Shown here: one piece after another, positions 46,316 through 57,500 of the stretch | How positions within the stretch are numbered: the stretch's first letter is position 1 | Layout: each line of letters begins with the position of its first letter | Assembly: GCF_000005505.3 (NCBI RefSeq) | Contig: NC_016131.3 | Location: 37,659,001-37,723,000 of the forward strand | Source of the DNA: Brachypodium distachyon | Lineage: Eukaryota > Streptophyta > Magnoliopsida > Poales > Poaceae | Reading direction: 5' to 3' | Length of the DNA stretch: 64,000 nt | Translations under genes and position numbers: made by a program | Notes under the pieces: generated by a model | Told to the model about the DNA's origin: nothing | What the model saw: only the letters and a program-made list of their open reading frames with translations | Databases searched by the model: none

Positions 46316-47202
46316 AAAACTATCGTTACGCATCTTGCAGCATTAGCGTTAGAGAGAAACTTTCGACGAGAAGACAGGAGAAAACCTAGCCGCCGCCAGG
46401 CGCCTAGGTTTTGCAAAGGAGGCAACGTCGCAGCTAACATGTGAATTTGTCGTTCCCCTCGCTTCTGACGCTATCTGGCGTCATGAGGTGAGGGAAACAT
46501 CGGATCTTTCTAAACGTTTCAAGAAGTTTTCAGTTTTATAAATTGTGTGTTCTCATTGACTAAACTATGGTGGAGGATGCGACGTCGTTGAGAATAAAAG
46601 TACTCTGGTTCTTCCTCATCTATGGCGACATCTTTGCTGGTGATGCCATGGAGCCAGAGAATTTCCCCATCCGCAGGTTCGGTGTCTCCGATCTTGCGAG
46701 ATTTGGGTTTGTGTACTCGCAAATCTGTTCGTACGGATCTGATGAGTTTTTATCAGTGTGTCGTTATGTTTTTATTGGCATTATTTTTTGTGGCTTTGGA
46801 GTCCTTCTTTGGTGTTCCGATAAAGATTTTGTGGTTCGACGACTTGTATCTTTAGGGGATCTTCTCTGGCTCAAGTACGTCCAACGATCATGGCTTATCT
46901 TTTTTTATGGGCGACTCAAGGGGCTTTCTAAAACCTTCAAAGGTAGTCAAGTTGGTGCAGGTGGTCGAGTAGCGGTGTCGTTGCTCCAGTCTGGGTGCAA
47001 TATCTTTACCTAACCCTTGGCAGTACTTCATGTTGCAAAGATTGATATCATGGAGAATTTTTTTTTGAAACCTTCAATGTAATTTTTAGTTATAAGAGTT
47101 ACTTGGTAGTTTTTTGGACTTTTTATCCAAAGCATTGTACCTGTAATCGATGTCGAATTTGAATAAAATTACAGGTGATTCTAAAAAAAACTATCGTTAC
47201 GC
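46316..47202 (+). mobile_element. Retroposed element with poly(A) and 16-bp TSD
   Basis: The sequence aaaactatcgttacgc stands at 46316-46331 and again at 47187-47202, where the A run of the tail merges with the repeat. The 855 bp between begins in a GC-rich segment resembling a 5' leader (aaaacctagccgccgcc) and ends in an untranslated region with aataaaattacagg and A8. A 148-codon ORF inside (46567-47013) has no recognisable domain. It is a LINE-mobilised element or a retrocopy; I cannot name its source. Confidence 0.8.
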
Positions 47203-47788
47203 GGGGCAGACGTGCTGCGTGCGTTCGTTTTTCGAGGGGACGAGAGGCACGCCGTGTTCGAGAGGATTTGATAGTTCAAAAATTTATTCGAAATTAAACT
47301 AGAAGATTTGAAAATTCAATTGAAAGTTAGACATATTTAGGGTTCCGCTTGCATCCCTGAGTCAAGAGCTTTCATGTCCTGGTTAGGAGGTTGTCAAGAT
47401 GTTGTGCGCACTGCGCAGGTTCCTGTTTGATCTTGGCGTGCCAATCAGTGCCTGCAAACTAGTGTAGTGTTGGTGTTTCTTCCGGCGAGCGGCTGCGACT
47501 ATGGTTTTTTGAGATTAAAATATTTTTTCGAAAGGTGGCCGTTCCCCCGGTCTATCCATCAATCAATGCACACAACTATTACTCATCATGAATTTTGATT
47601 ATGTTATATGGCCATACTAGGTCCACTAGTCTCAATTCGGGCCAAACAAGGTATCCACAACCTCACGCACAACTGATGTGAATTGGGTTGGTCAGATCAT
47701 GCTTGAAGAACACATGTCAATATACAGATACTAAAAAAGAAATATCAATATCCTCCGAAAAAATGAAAACATATATCGAAATAAGAAC
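47203..47788. other. Unassigned sequence with a LINE 3'-tail remnant
   Basis: At about 47520-47590 the text attttttcgaaaggtggc and caatgcacacaac resembles the minus-strand LINE tail seen at 48267. Its borders are unclear and no TSD was found. Confidence 0.45.
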
Positions 47789-47790
47789 TA

Positions 47791-47904
47791 CTCCCTCCGA
47801 TCCAAAATTCTTGTCTCAAATTTGCCTAAAATATGAATGTATCTATTTTTAAAAAGTGCCTAGATACATGTAATATTTCGACAACAATTTAGAATCGGAG
47901 GGAG
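47791..47904. mobile_element. Stowaway MITE
   Basis: It has the ends ctccctccgatccaaaatt and aatttagaatcggagggag, with TA at 47789-47790 and 47905-47906. Confidence 0.9.
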
Positions 47905-48253
47905 TATAAACTAAGTGAAAAATGTCAACTTCACCGAAAAAATATTGTACCAATTGAACAATGGGTGGATTCAAGTTGCACAACACAAAAAGTGCAATTT
48001 GGTGTTATGAGATGTGCAAATAGGTAAAACAAAATTAACATATGAAATCTCAATAAAAAAGGCACAAAACACAGACACAAGGTTTAAAACCTGAAAAACA
48101 AATTTGCAGAAATAAGTTACCCATTTTGTGAACTCAAGTTACCCATTTTGTCAACTCAAGTTGCACAAACAAATAGTTCAACTTTGATTTTGTATGTTGA
48201 GTTTGAAAAAAAAAAGATTTTTGAAAAAATGAGATCCCAAAATGCAACTTCAT

Positions 48254-48971
48254 TATCGTTAGGTGTTTTTTTTTCGAAAAGGAGGACATCCCCCGGCCTC
48301 TGCATCGATCGATGCACACAACCATCAATTATTAAAAGTATTCAAAGTACATGTCTCAGAGTTACTAAAGATAATGAAAAAATGATGAAAGGATAACATC
48401 AATATCCTCTAGCCTAAGACCGGTGCGCCATCCAAACCGGCTGAATAACTCCCGTGCTACCGTCTCCAAACGGTTGCACCCAGATTCCATAAACCCTTGT
48501 GCCTCCATCGAAGCAGTAGGGACCACGTACGGAGCCAATGCGACTTCCGAAGAACAACCTGCAAGAAATTAGACACTTTCTTGTTACGAAAAACCAAATC
48601 ATTTCTGCAATTCCATATAGACCAACATATCGCACAACCCTACAAGGATGAGCGATGTAATTTTTTTTCAACTCCCCGAAGCCACCGACCAAACATATTA
48701 GTAACACATGATGGAAGAGGTAAATTAAATGTCACAAAGACGGTTCGCCAGACCAAACACGCCATTGGACACTAAAAAAATAGATGTTGAATGATCTCAT
48801 CTTGATCACAAAAAACACATTTCTTGCTACCACCCCAATTTCTTTTGACCAAATTATCCTTTGTAAGCACCACCCCACGACATAAATACCAAGCAAAAAA
48901 TTTAATTTTAGGAGGAACCTTAAGATTATTAATAATGATTGCCAATTTAGACATAAGGTATCGTTAGGTGT
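48254..48971 (-). mobile_element. 5'-truncated LINE, minus strand, 13-bp TSD
   Basis: The sequence tatcgttaggtgt stands at 48254-48266 and 48959-48971. The insert (48267-48958, 692 bp) begins on the plus strand with a T run, i.e. a poly(A) tail on the minus strand. A 3' UTR ending ...gttgtgtgcatcgatcgatg and ccgggggatgtcc comes next, then coding remains. Confidence 0.93.
48400..48958 (-). pseudogene. LINE ORF2 C-terminal fragment (zf-RVT)
   Basis: The minus-strand translation gives LKVPPKIKFFAWYLCRGVV and CVFCDQDEIIQHLFF, then after a frameshift CSMACLVWRTVF and further degraded text. This is the zinc-binding segment behind a plant LINE reverse transcriptase: the Cys pair and His are visible, while the fourth ligand falls after the frameshift. 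Several stops follow. The 5' truncation removed the catalytic part. Confidence 0.82.
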
Positions 48972-49304
48972 GAAAATGAAGAAAAACATTTCTCATAAAT
49001 GAAATCCCCAAAAAATATATTTAAAACTTGGTGAATTCTGCAGTGCATTTGTGCAGCTTATGCAGCAGTGCACCCTTTTGTTCTCCACATCAGAGCACCA
49101 AAACACCTGTCTTTTCCTGCCAACACACTTTCCTAAAGGTGCTTCATCCAGCTATCCTGAGCAGCATGGCCGGCTGGTGTTGCTTCCGACCGAAGATTTG
49201 AGCTGCAACTTGCACAAGCGGTATCTTGCCCCTCTACGTTTTATTCCTATTTCTCGCAAACCTACTTCCTGAAGACCAGCCAAATTAACCAGTGAGCCAC
49301 CTCG
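48972..49304. other. Unassigned flank
   Basis: A 73-codon plus-strand ORF at 49051-49272 has no recognisable domain. Nothing else is seen. Confidence 0.4.
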
Positions 49305-49423
49305 TCCAAAATAGAGATAATTGCACCGCTAGTCCCAGAACTTGAGTGGTGGGAGCATTTTAGTCACACAACTTGAAAAATGAGCAAATCTAGTCCCTAA
49401 ACTTGATTTGCGGATTGGTTAGA

Positions 49424-50445
49424 TGATACGGGTCGGAGTGGCCCGATCTTTCGATGAGATTGATAACTCTCGATTTGTGTAGGAGGTGACGTTGACGATC
49501 CGACTACGGCCTAGGAAGCAGCGTCTTAGCAATCGATACACCAACTCCAGAGGGTTATTGATCACGCGGGGACACGATCAACCTGACCACGAAGGTCTTT
49601 GTTCCTGCAAGCAATCGAAGAACAAGCAAGAACAAGATAAATAGCAGATGCAATCTAAAATTGCGAATACTATATCAAACCAATGTCTCAACGAGACGAT
49701 AAGTTGGGGTTCCGAAAACGGTAAAACAGGTGGTCTAACCGACACACGCGATTACACGAAGTAGTAGCGATGGCTAACTTTTAACTAAACAAAACCCAAG
49801 GCTCCTTAGGGGGGGCTCATGGGGTATATAAAGGAGGAGGGAGAGATATTTTCGTCCACCTTGAGTAAAGAGGCCGAAATCCAACTCTATCTCTAACTTT
49901 CCTAACAAACTACAACTCTTTAGGAAACAGAAAAACAGATTCGTCAGCTTGTTTTGTCCGTCACAGTCAGCACGAGTCGAATATCTTGATGGGGCTAGAT
50001 CCATTGGAAAGGTCTTGCAATTACCTTTCCAACAAGTACTTGATTACTTGATTTGGAATCCGGATGCGGCCTGGGTGATTAAAACAAATTCGGGTCTCCT
50101 GGCAGCTCGGACCTGAATCGGATTCAACTTTAATTCGTGATATCTTTCTCTAGCAAGCTCCGAATTCATGTGCCGTTTGATTTGTTGGAAAGTACACTTG
50201 AAATCCTTCCCTCTCAGCTGTATGAATGCTTGATTCTTGTTGGCCCTCCCGTTCGCTTCCATCGTATCTCATCTTGACCTTGGACTTGAAAAGCTCGACA
50301 AGATGCCTACGTAATAAAACGAGATAAGATAGTAGTAACTCCGCCTCTTCATAAATATGACAATGAAAACAATTACTACTTGAATTCACCTAATTATAAA
50401 TCTTGTCAAATATTATAGAATTGAGGGTACCAAAGTTCGTATCCA
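49424..50445 (+). mobile_element. Probable solo LTR inserted in the MULE
   Basis: It begins TGATACGGGTCGG and ends TTCGTATCCA, so it has TG...CA with short inverted ends. The direct repeat tggttag flanks it (49416-49422 and 50446-50452), offset by one base on the left. A TATA motif (gtatataaagg, about 49824-49834) lies inside, as in an LTR promoter. No internal coding region is present. The borders are plausible, not proven. Confidence 0.55.
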
Positions 50446-50705
50446 TGGTTAGCATGTCCATATCATTAGAGGTCCAGGCTAATCATATGGTGCCACGTTG
50501 TTGTTTTAGCCGGTTATGAGTTTTCGCAATAAGCCCTCTGAGAAGATTGCATCTTACTCCTCGATCCAGCTATCAGGGGCATCAGAAAAGAGTCTTTTCT
50601 TTTAAAAAATAAACCTATTCCACACCTTTTCCTCTTACGCCCGACTCTGTCGTAACCCTAGAATCGCCGGCGTGCCGAGCTTGTGCGAGAGACGGTGGTC
50701 TGAGC

Positions 50706-51305
50706 TTGGGCGAGAGACGGAGGACTAAGCTAGGGCGAGAGACCAAGCACTTGATGCGTGCACCCGAGCGGCATGATTCGCGGCAGATGGGTGGCAGCCA
50801 CGATCGAGGTGGAGACGGAGGATTGGGAGGCGCCGGCGACAACAACAGGTGGAGTACAGCGGGCCGCGGCGGTTGGGCCAAGGTGACCGGTGAGGCTTAC
50901 TGGGACCCTAGGGCATCGTCCAAGGTGAGATTTGGTGAATATCTGATGGCGCTCTCCACCTCTGTTTTGTGCCCCTATTTCTTGATGCACTTTGGTTGGA
51001 AAATTTGAAACGCAGGGCATTGTACTGATAAAATTGTTGAACTGAAGAATGATTCGACACTGCAGAAGAGGCAGAACAACAACATTCTAGTTGCTTTGGA
51101 AGGTGAAAATCGAAGGCTACTCCAGATAGTAGCTGAGCTGGAAGTGGTGATCAAGAAGATGAAGAAAGAGAAGAAGTTGATTGAAAGGAGTCATTTGGAA
51201 GAGATTAGGGGCAGGGATAGGAAAGAGTTATGCATCTTCGTGTTAGTAGCAGCTTGTGCAATTGTGTACGCATTAACTGCTTTGATCACAAGGGGCTTCA
51301 TCTAA
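50706..51305 (+). pseudogene. Second MULE gene: Gly/Arg-rich start, coiled coil and membrane tail; possibly broken
   Basis: A first ORF (50706-51008) has a basic Gly-rich start and GRGGWAKVTGEAYWDPRASSK, followed by gtgaga, which could be a donor site. After ttgaaacgcag (about 51015) a second coding piece reads HCTDKIVELKNDSTLQKRQ, then NILVALEGENRRLLQIVAEL, a Lys/Glu-rich coiled coil (KKMKKEKKLIERSHLEEI) and a C-terminal membrane segment (LCIFVLVAACAIVYALTAL) ending at 51305. The simple splice does not keep the frame, so the real structure is unsure. Coiled coil plus C-terminal membrane helix recalls tails of plant GRF-type zinc-finger proteins found in transposons, but I see no zinc finger. 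It points towards the mudrA remnant, the same convergent layout as mudrA/mudrB in maize MuDR. I do not claim homology to mudrB. Confidence 0.45.
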
Positions 51306-51699
51306 TTGGGAAGTTCAGTTTGTAATGAATGCCTGTTGTGTCAAATTCAGTTTGGATATGAATATCAGTTTAAAATTCTGTTTGAATTTCAGTTTCAAAT
51401 TGTGTTTGAATTTCTGTTTGAGGCCTCTTTCTCTTTCTGTCAAGAAGATAAATAGAGAAATATTATGCTATCTATTTCAAACTGTGTTTCAAATGTAATT
51501 CAGAGACAAGTTAAATAGACAAAACTGCAACACGATGAACTAAAATATATCACAGTTTACATCCAGTATCCAACAATTACTACCAAAATGCAAAGCACAC
51601 AGAAATATATCCAGTTTCGCATAGAAGTAAAATACATCCAATTTCACATAGAACCAAAATATATCCCAGTTTCACAGAAAACCAAAATAAAGTTGACAG

Positions 51700-53450
51700 C
51701 TAGACCTCATCAGTTGGTGCATTCTGTGTGATAGCTATCTCTTCTTCACCACCTAGATTGGCTTGTGCTTGCTGGCCCTGTTGATCATCACCAAAAATCA
51801 GGAAGTGTAGTGATCCTGGTCCTGTGTTGTATGATCTCTTTCTCCCCCTGGCCTTAGCTTCAGCTCTATTAGTTGCTCCAGATGCTTGAGCAAATGCACC
51901 TCGTGCTCTCCTTCCTCTCCTTTGTGCAGCAGTGCTTCCCCCTCCTCTGCTTTGTCCTCCACCAGCAGATGCAGAAGCAATGTTGCTTTCCCCTCCTCCG
52001 CCCCTGCCTCTCACATGTCCTCCATCAGCTGCTCCAGATGCTTGAGCATCAATGACAGCTGCTCCAGCCATTGTCCTTCCCCTTCCAGCAGTTTTCCTTT
52101 CCCTCCCTCTCACTTGTGCAGCAAAAGAAGTTATTCCTCTTCCTCTGCCTTGTCCAGCTACAGTGCTTGCTGCAGCTTCATTGTTGTTTCCTCTGCCTCT
52201 GCCTTGTGATCCCCTTTTTCTTGCATTCAAATTTGCGGTAGTTACCCTGGCAGCTGGAAGTGCATCCCTTGCAGCAGCAACAAATGAACTCTCAAATGGT
52301 AATGGATCATGTGATCTGTTGACATGATCCATAGCTCTGTCCTGACAAGTGCAATAAAAGTTGAACATGTTATCTGTTTTACATAATACTGCATAAACAA
52401 TTGATCTCAGAAACCATTAAAGTTGAACATGATTACCTGTTGGTCCATAGTGTGTATCATGGTTTCCCTCTTCATTGGATCCAAAGCAGGGTTTGGAGTA
52501 GCAGACGTAATATTCTGCAAAATGACAATGCTGTTCTCAGCTCTTTCACATCATTGAAGACCATCCCAACCTTGAACACTGGATCATCCATGTCTACTTC
52601 TGGATTGAAAGCTTTGAATTTGTACTTTAAGCTCTCCTCCATTTCTTTGCTGAAATCCATGTCATCTAATGCTGCATCATCTTCTATCTCAATTTTCTCA
52701 TCTTTCTCATTGTGATCATTGACCTCTTTGTCAACATTGTCAGTAAACAAGTCATCATCTCCACTCATAGCATCAAAATCACTGTCAGAAAAAGTTGAAT
52801 CAAACTCACTGTCATCACTACTAGGATTTAGTTGCTCATCATCTTCTTTTTCTACTAACTGATCAACTCCTGGCACCTCAACTGAGTTGTGAGTTTCTTC
52901 AACCAAATTCTGGTCTTTACTAGGGTTCTCCTCAGGGATCATAACATCAGGCAACTCTGGTTCTCCTCCACTATAAATCACATCATCTCTGAATCTATTT
53001 AACAAATTTTGAGGATCTTCAGCAGCATTATGAGACTCTTGTTCACCACATTGGTCTTCAGGGATCATAACAGCAGGCAACTCTGGTCCTCCTCCACTAT
53101 AAATGACATCATCTCTGAATCTCTTTATGAAATTCCTGTGATCAATTAAAGGGACTTCTCATGCTCAGCTGCATTGATCATGTCCACAATATCAGAATCT
53201 GATTCAATGCATTGCATTGCTCCCTCTTCATGAATATCCATCCCAGGCCTGCACCAATATACATGAAGTGTGCCATCCATTTCATACCCTAGCCGCTTCA
53301 AAATTTCCTCAATCCAAAGCAAAGATCATGTCTCTCTGTTGCAATTGTCGATGAATGCAAATTGAGGGTGCTCATATGTTAGTGTCAACCTAATCCCACA
53401 GAATATCCCATCGTGCTCAACAACACAGGAGAAAATGTCACCAGATTAAT
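51700..53450 (-). pseudogene. mudrA-like transposase remnant, internally deleted
   Basis: Read on the minus strand from about 53450: IFCGIRLTLTYEHPQFAFID and IEEILKRLGYEMDGTLHVYW, broken by stops. Next comes an acidic region with a repeated FRDDVIYSGGxPELPxVMIPE (two copies about 126 bp apart, 52950-53130), then KAFNPEVDMDDPVFKVGMVF and NDVKELRTAL. The last two match the start of the MuDR DNA-binding region (DBD_Tnp_Mut). Directly after, at about 52520, the text jumps via ttttgcag to a C-terminal exon (NITSATPNPALDPMKRETM, donor at 52437). The last exon, 52341-51700, is Arg/Gly-rich with GRGRG repeats and ends with GPGSLHFLIFGDDQQ, typical of plant MULE transposase tails. The MULE core with the catalytic acidic residues and SWIM zinc finger is absent. 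In an intact element the protein would bind the TIRs and cut the DNA. Confidence 0.85.
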
Positions 53451-54165
53451 CTACATTAACAAATTACAGAGCAGCAGTTCAATTTTCACGAAAACATCTG
53501 AAATCTGAACATTATGGAATCAACATGTCTTACACGCCATAATCTACCGAACATATGGGCTTAATCAACCATCAAATTGGCACAGCATCTAATCTGAGGC
53601 ATTATATGAAGCGGATTACCCAAGATCATCAAAGCCGAAAACCCTATCACAAACCCCACCTAACCACCCCAATAGACAGAGCCAGGGCATGAAATCGAAG
53701 AACGTACCGTACTCTGGCGACCCATCGTCCCACTGACGGAGCCGCGGCTTCGGCCGCATCGATGTTGTCGGCGTTGATCGGCCACCACGTCGTCGTCGAG
53801 AGAGAGAGGAGGGGGCACGCGAAGTCGGAACGGGCGGAAGAAGGAAGATGAAACGCTCTGTTCGATGGTGGGGGTGGAAATGAAAAGACCTAGGTTTTCG
53901 GGGTAGTTTTGCAAATATCACATTGATCACAACCGGTTTCCTGAGTCGTGAAATGTCTAATCACGAGGGGCTTTTTCAGAAAAATGCCGGTCGACCAACT
54001 GGAACCCTCCCGAGCATGCCACGTGTCCAATTCGGACTAATCCGGATTACTGTGCATCCCTAATGAAGTTTAGGGACTAGCTTTGCTCATTTTTCAAGTT
54101 GTGTGACTAAAATGCTCCCACCACTCAAGTTCTTGGACTAGCGGTGCAATTACCTCTCCAAAATA

Positions 54166-54581
54166 CTAGTTAAAATAGGCTAGATTCGATCAACTACACG
54201 TCTACACCTAGTGCAACTGGATTTCTCATATGAGCTGGGAAATTCAGCTGTACCCATGCAGTCAACTCTGAGACAGAAATCAACACTACAAAACATACAC
54301 ATCTCATTACAGTTCCAAAGACATAATTAAGAATGCTCTATTTCTCTTTTGTACAGCTCATCTTTGCAAAAGCCCTCTGATACAATCATTACAGCAAGTA
54401 CTCTAAATCTCATCACCTAACCTCTCGTATCCTAGAGCTATCCAAAGAACCAGAAGCTAACAAGATCTCGTTGAGAGAGCGAGAAAAAAGAAAAGTTATG
54501 CACAAAGAAAGAAGAACCAAAAAAGTGCAGGCGCCAGCCAGGCTAGAAGTCTACAGCATGATTGCAGCATATATGAGATAT
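54166..54581. other. 3' flank of the O-fucosyltransferase gene
   Basis: This holds the likely 3' UTR (minus strand) and short intergenic sequence. No other feature is seen. Confidence 0.5.
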
Positions 54582-57500
54582 TCAGAAATCGATGCTGCCG
54601 TCGCCGCTGGCCCTGCACATGCACCCGGGCGTCCTGGGCTGCCGGTAGGCGCTCCGGCCCCTTGGCCGGGCCCGGACCCGCTTGTACTCGTCCACCATGA
54701 TCCTCACCCTCTTCTGGAACCCGCCCCACTCGATGCCGCCTTCCTCCGACAGGATCTGCGCGTACCGCTTCCGGTTCGGGTGCAGCGTCGGCGCCCGGCC
54801 CCTGCCGTGGTACACGCGGTACCCCGACACGAGCGACGACAGCTGGCTGCCGGAGTCCGTCACCGCGAAGACGTCCGACGACGCGCACGCGATGAAGTCC
54901 AGCGCTGCCAGCTGCAATGCAATGCCAGGTCGAGAGTACTAGTAAGCGATCCCATCATCGGAGTAGTAAGAGAATTTAACTCGATTTTTTGTGGTGTCAC
55001 GGCGGATTTACCCGGGAAGAGAAGTTTTTGAATGGAGCTAGCTCGTCCGAGGAGAGGATGTCATCTTTGGTGACCAGATTCGGGTACAGCCGCGTGAGAG
55101 GGCGCAGCCGTGTCGCGCCGCCGTATATCCGAGACCCGGCCACGTAGAGGAACGTCCGGTGGTCGTAGCCGAGCCCGGAGAGGATAAGCCCGGCTTCTTC
55201 AGGCGTCAGCGGGCACCTCCCCAGGCTGCGCTGCTCCTCCGGTGACACCGTGCTGGCGACACACAGAAAATAAATGTCACTTCTCGGTAAAAATGCAGCA
55301 ACGGAGCATGAGACGGGCGATCGGTTCAGTGCCGTACGTGTTCCGGAGGCGCGTGGCGAGGGCCGGGAAATGAGTTTCCCTGAACGCCTGCAGCTCCCTC
55401 CGCTCCTCTTCGCCGCCGCCGAATTCGCAGAGGGAGTAGGCCACCATGTCCACCTCGAACCTCATGTGCAGAGCAACGAACCTGCTTGGCAAGCCGCCGC
55501 CGGCCGTGGTGGCGCCGTCGAGCATGTTGCCTCCGAACAGCTGCTTGTCCATCTCCGTCTGCATCGCGCTCACTCCCCGTAGCCGCTGGACCAGCACAGA
55601 GCCCAGTCTCTGGATTTCAGGGGCGAACTTGAGAGCATGGAAATTGCATCTGCATCGCAACCTCTGCAAACGCAAATCCTGTCAGGAGGTGTGGCTGGAG
55701 CCTGGAGGTGCTTCGTCTAAATTCTTTCTTTCAGTAAAATATAATCTTAACATGAATGAATTGTTTACCTGCAGATGGGCAGGAACCGAGTCGAACCCGA
55801 GCCGGTTTCCAAATCCGAGGAAATGAACTAGGCCGTTTTTCCGAAGAACAGGAAGTGCCAAGTTGATGAATTCAGACGGTTCAGCCTCCTTACGGATGTC
55901 ACTATCAGTCATCTGTGATAAATGGGGGACAATGGAACCGATAAGGGAATCCTTTTTTTCTTCTTTCGAAAAGGGGGAACCCCGGCTTCAATAAGGGAAT
56001 CTGAAGAACCAAAAGCGTCTCAAAGTTTAAAGGCACAGTTCAGGCACTAACTTGGCTACCGATCGCTTCTAGATCTAGAGACTGGAGATGGGGTGGTAAA
56101 TCTTTCACAATTTGCACGTCACTCTTCATGTAGTTCACGAAGTAGTCTTCCTGGTAAATGTCACCGAACTGACTGATTGAAAAGGACAGGGATGACAGAA
56201 ATACCAAACAAAATTTTGTCAGACATCATTTCCAGAGAAAAAGAGTCAAATACAGGCAGTGGAGAATTAATTTGAACTCTACAAGTTTTTTTTTTCTAGA
56301 ATACACCGAAGCGGGTGTTCATCTATTAAAAAGAAGAAGACTGCAGAGCAGTTTAGTCCAGAAGTTGATGATTGTTAATAGCTGTCCACAGAAGCAAAAA
56401 GAAATCCAATCTGATGTGCTTTCCTTTGTATTGCGCAGTAAAGTGCATTGCATCTGTAATGACTAACCTTTTGTCCTTCCAGACACTGCTGTAAAGAAAC
56501 CGGGGAATCACTAGTGTGGCATTAAGCAGCTTTGCAACGACAACAGCATTGCACACCTGGAGGAACAATGCAAGATGATGCTCATTTAGGTGCCGAATAT
56601 CAAAAATTAACGTGGTATTGAGCTGATCTTGTGGGGATTTAAGCTCCAGATCCTTACCGCCACGCGCTGTTGGTTGAGACCGCCATTTGCACTGACCAGA
56701 ATGAAGCCGTTGTTGTTCTCGCTAGGCCCTGCGAGATAACCAAATATACTGTCAGAAAGCAAAACGAGAAAAGGAAACTAAATATTTGTAGTTGCTTGTA
56801 TTAAGTTTAACCTTCATCGGCCAAGCTGTGTTTGGCAGCACATGGTTTCCATTTGTGCGCCTGCTTGTAGGGTTCTTCCCATAATTCGAAACTTTCACCA
56901 TCAGACTCGTTCTGCACTGGCAGGGAGGTAGAATTGCAACATGAGTGAAAAATGCTAAAGAAAATAAAGAGTTTATACTGCTACTATATACAGTACATTG
57001 CAGAAAGCAATTGGTGGAAGGCTATGATGGCAGAATCAAACCTTTGTGCTGTCTGAAGTTGCCATCTCGAGAAGCCTTGCATGCATTATCTGCTCGGCCT
57101 GTTCCTTCCTTGCAAAATTCTGCTTGAGCTCCTTTCACGAAAATGGTTTTATCAGATCGAGTGATTTTACATGGTGTGCAGAATTAGAAACATTTCAGTT
57201 GGCTACAAGATTCAAACGAAACGACCGCTGGACATGAATGAGTACAGCTATTGCACAATCAGAAGGGGGGGGCGGGGGGGTGGGGGGGGGAGAAAATCAA
57301 ATAATCAAATTCAGGGGCGACACAAAACGGAGGCGATCAGATAAAGATAAATTCGCGATCCCACATGCGCGTTAGTTTCCTGAATTTGATCAGCAGGGGC
57401 AACATATTACATATAACATACCTGAAGGCCCCTGAAGCTCATGGAGATGGCGCCGCTCCGGAACTGCATCTGATGAACCGCGGACATGAGGAGGGAGGCG

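Larger units (their letters stand above)
49305..54165. mobile_element. Mutator-like element (MULE), 4843 bp, with 9-bp TSD and ~90-bp TIRs
   Basis: TCCAAAATA stands at 49305-49313 and 54157-54165. Inside it, the left end from 49314 (gagataattgcaccgctagt) and the inverted right end up to 54156 (gaggtaattgcaccgctagt) match over about 90 bp with only a few differences, including gtgggagcattttagtcac and cacaacttgaaaaatgagc. A 9-bp TSD with long TIRs is the Mutator hallmark. The interior holds a convergent gene pair, a small plus-strand ORF set at 50.7-51.3 kb and a mudrA-like remnant on the minus strand at 51.7-53.45 kb. A 1-kb LTR-like insert sits near the left end. The element cannot move itself because the transposase core is missing. 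Confidence 0.93.

Noticed and set aside
46567..47013. 148-codon ORF as a new gene
   Set aside because: It sits inside a retroposed segment, runs into untranslated-looking sequence and has no recognisable domain. It is described with the retroposon instead.
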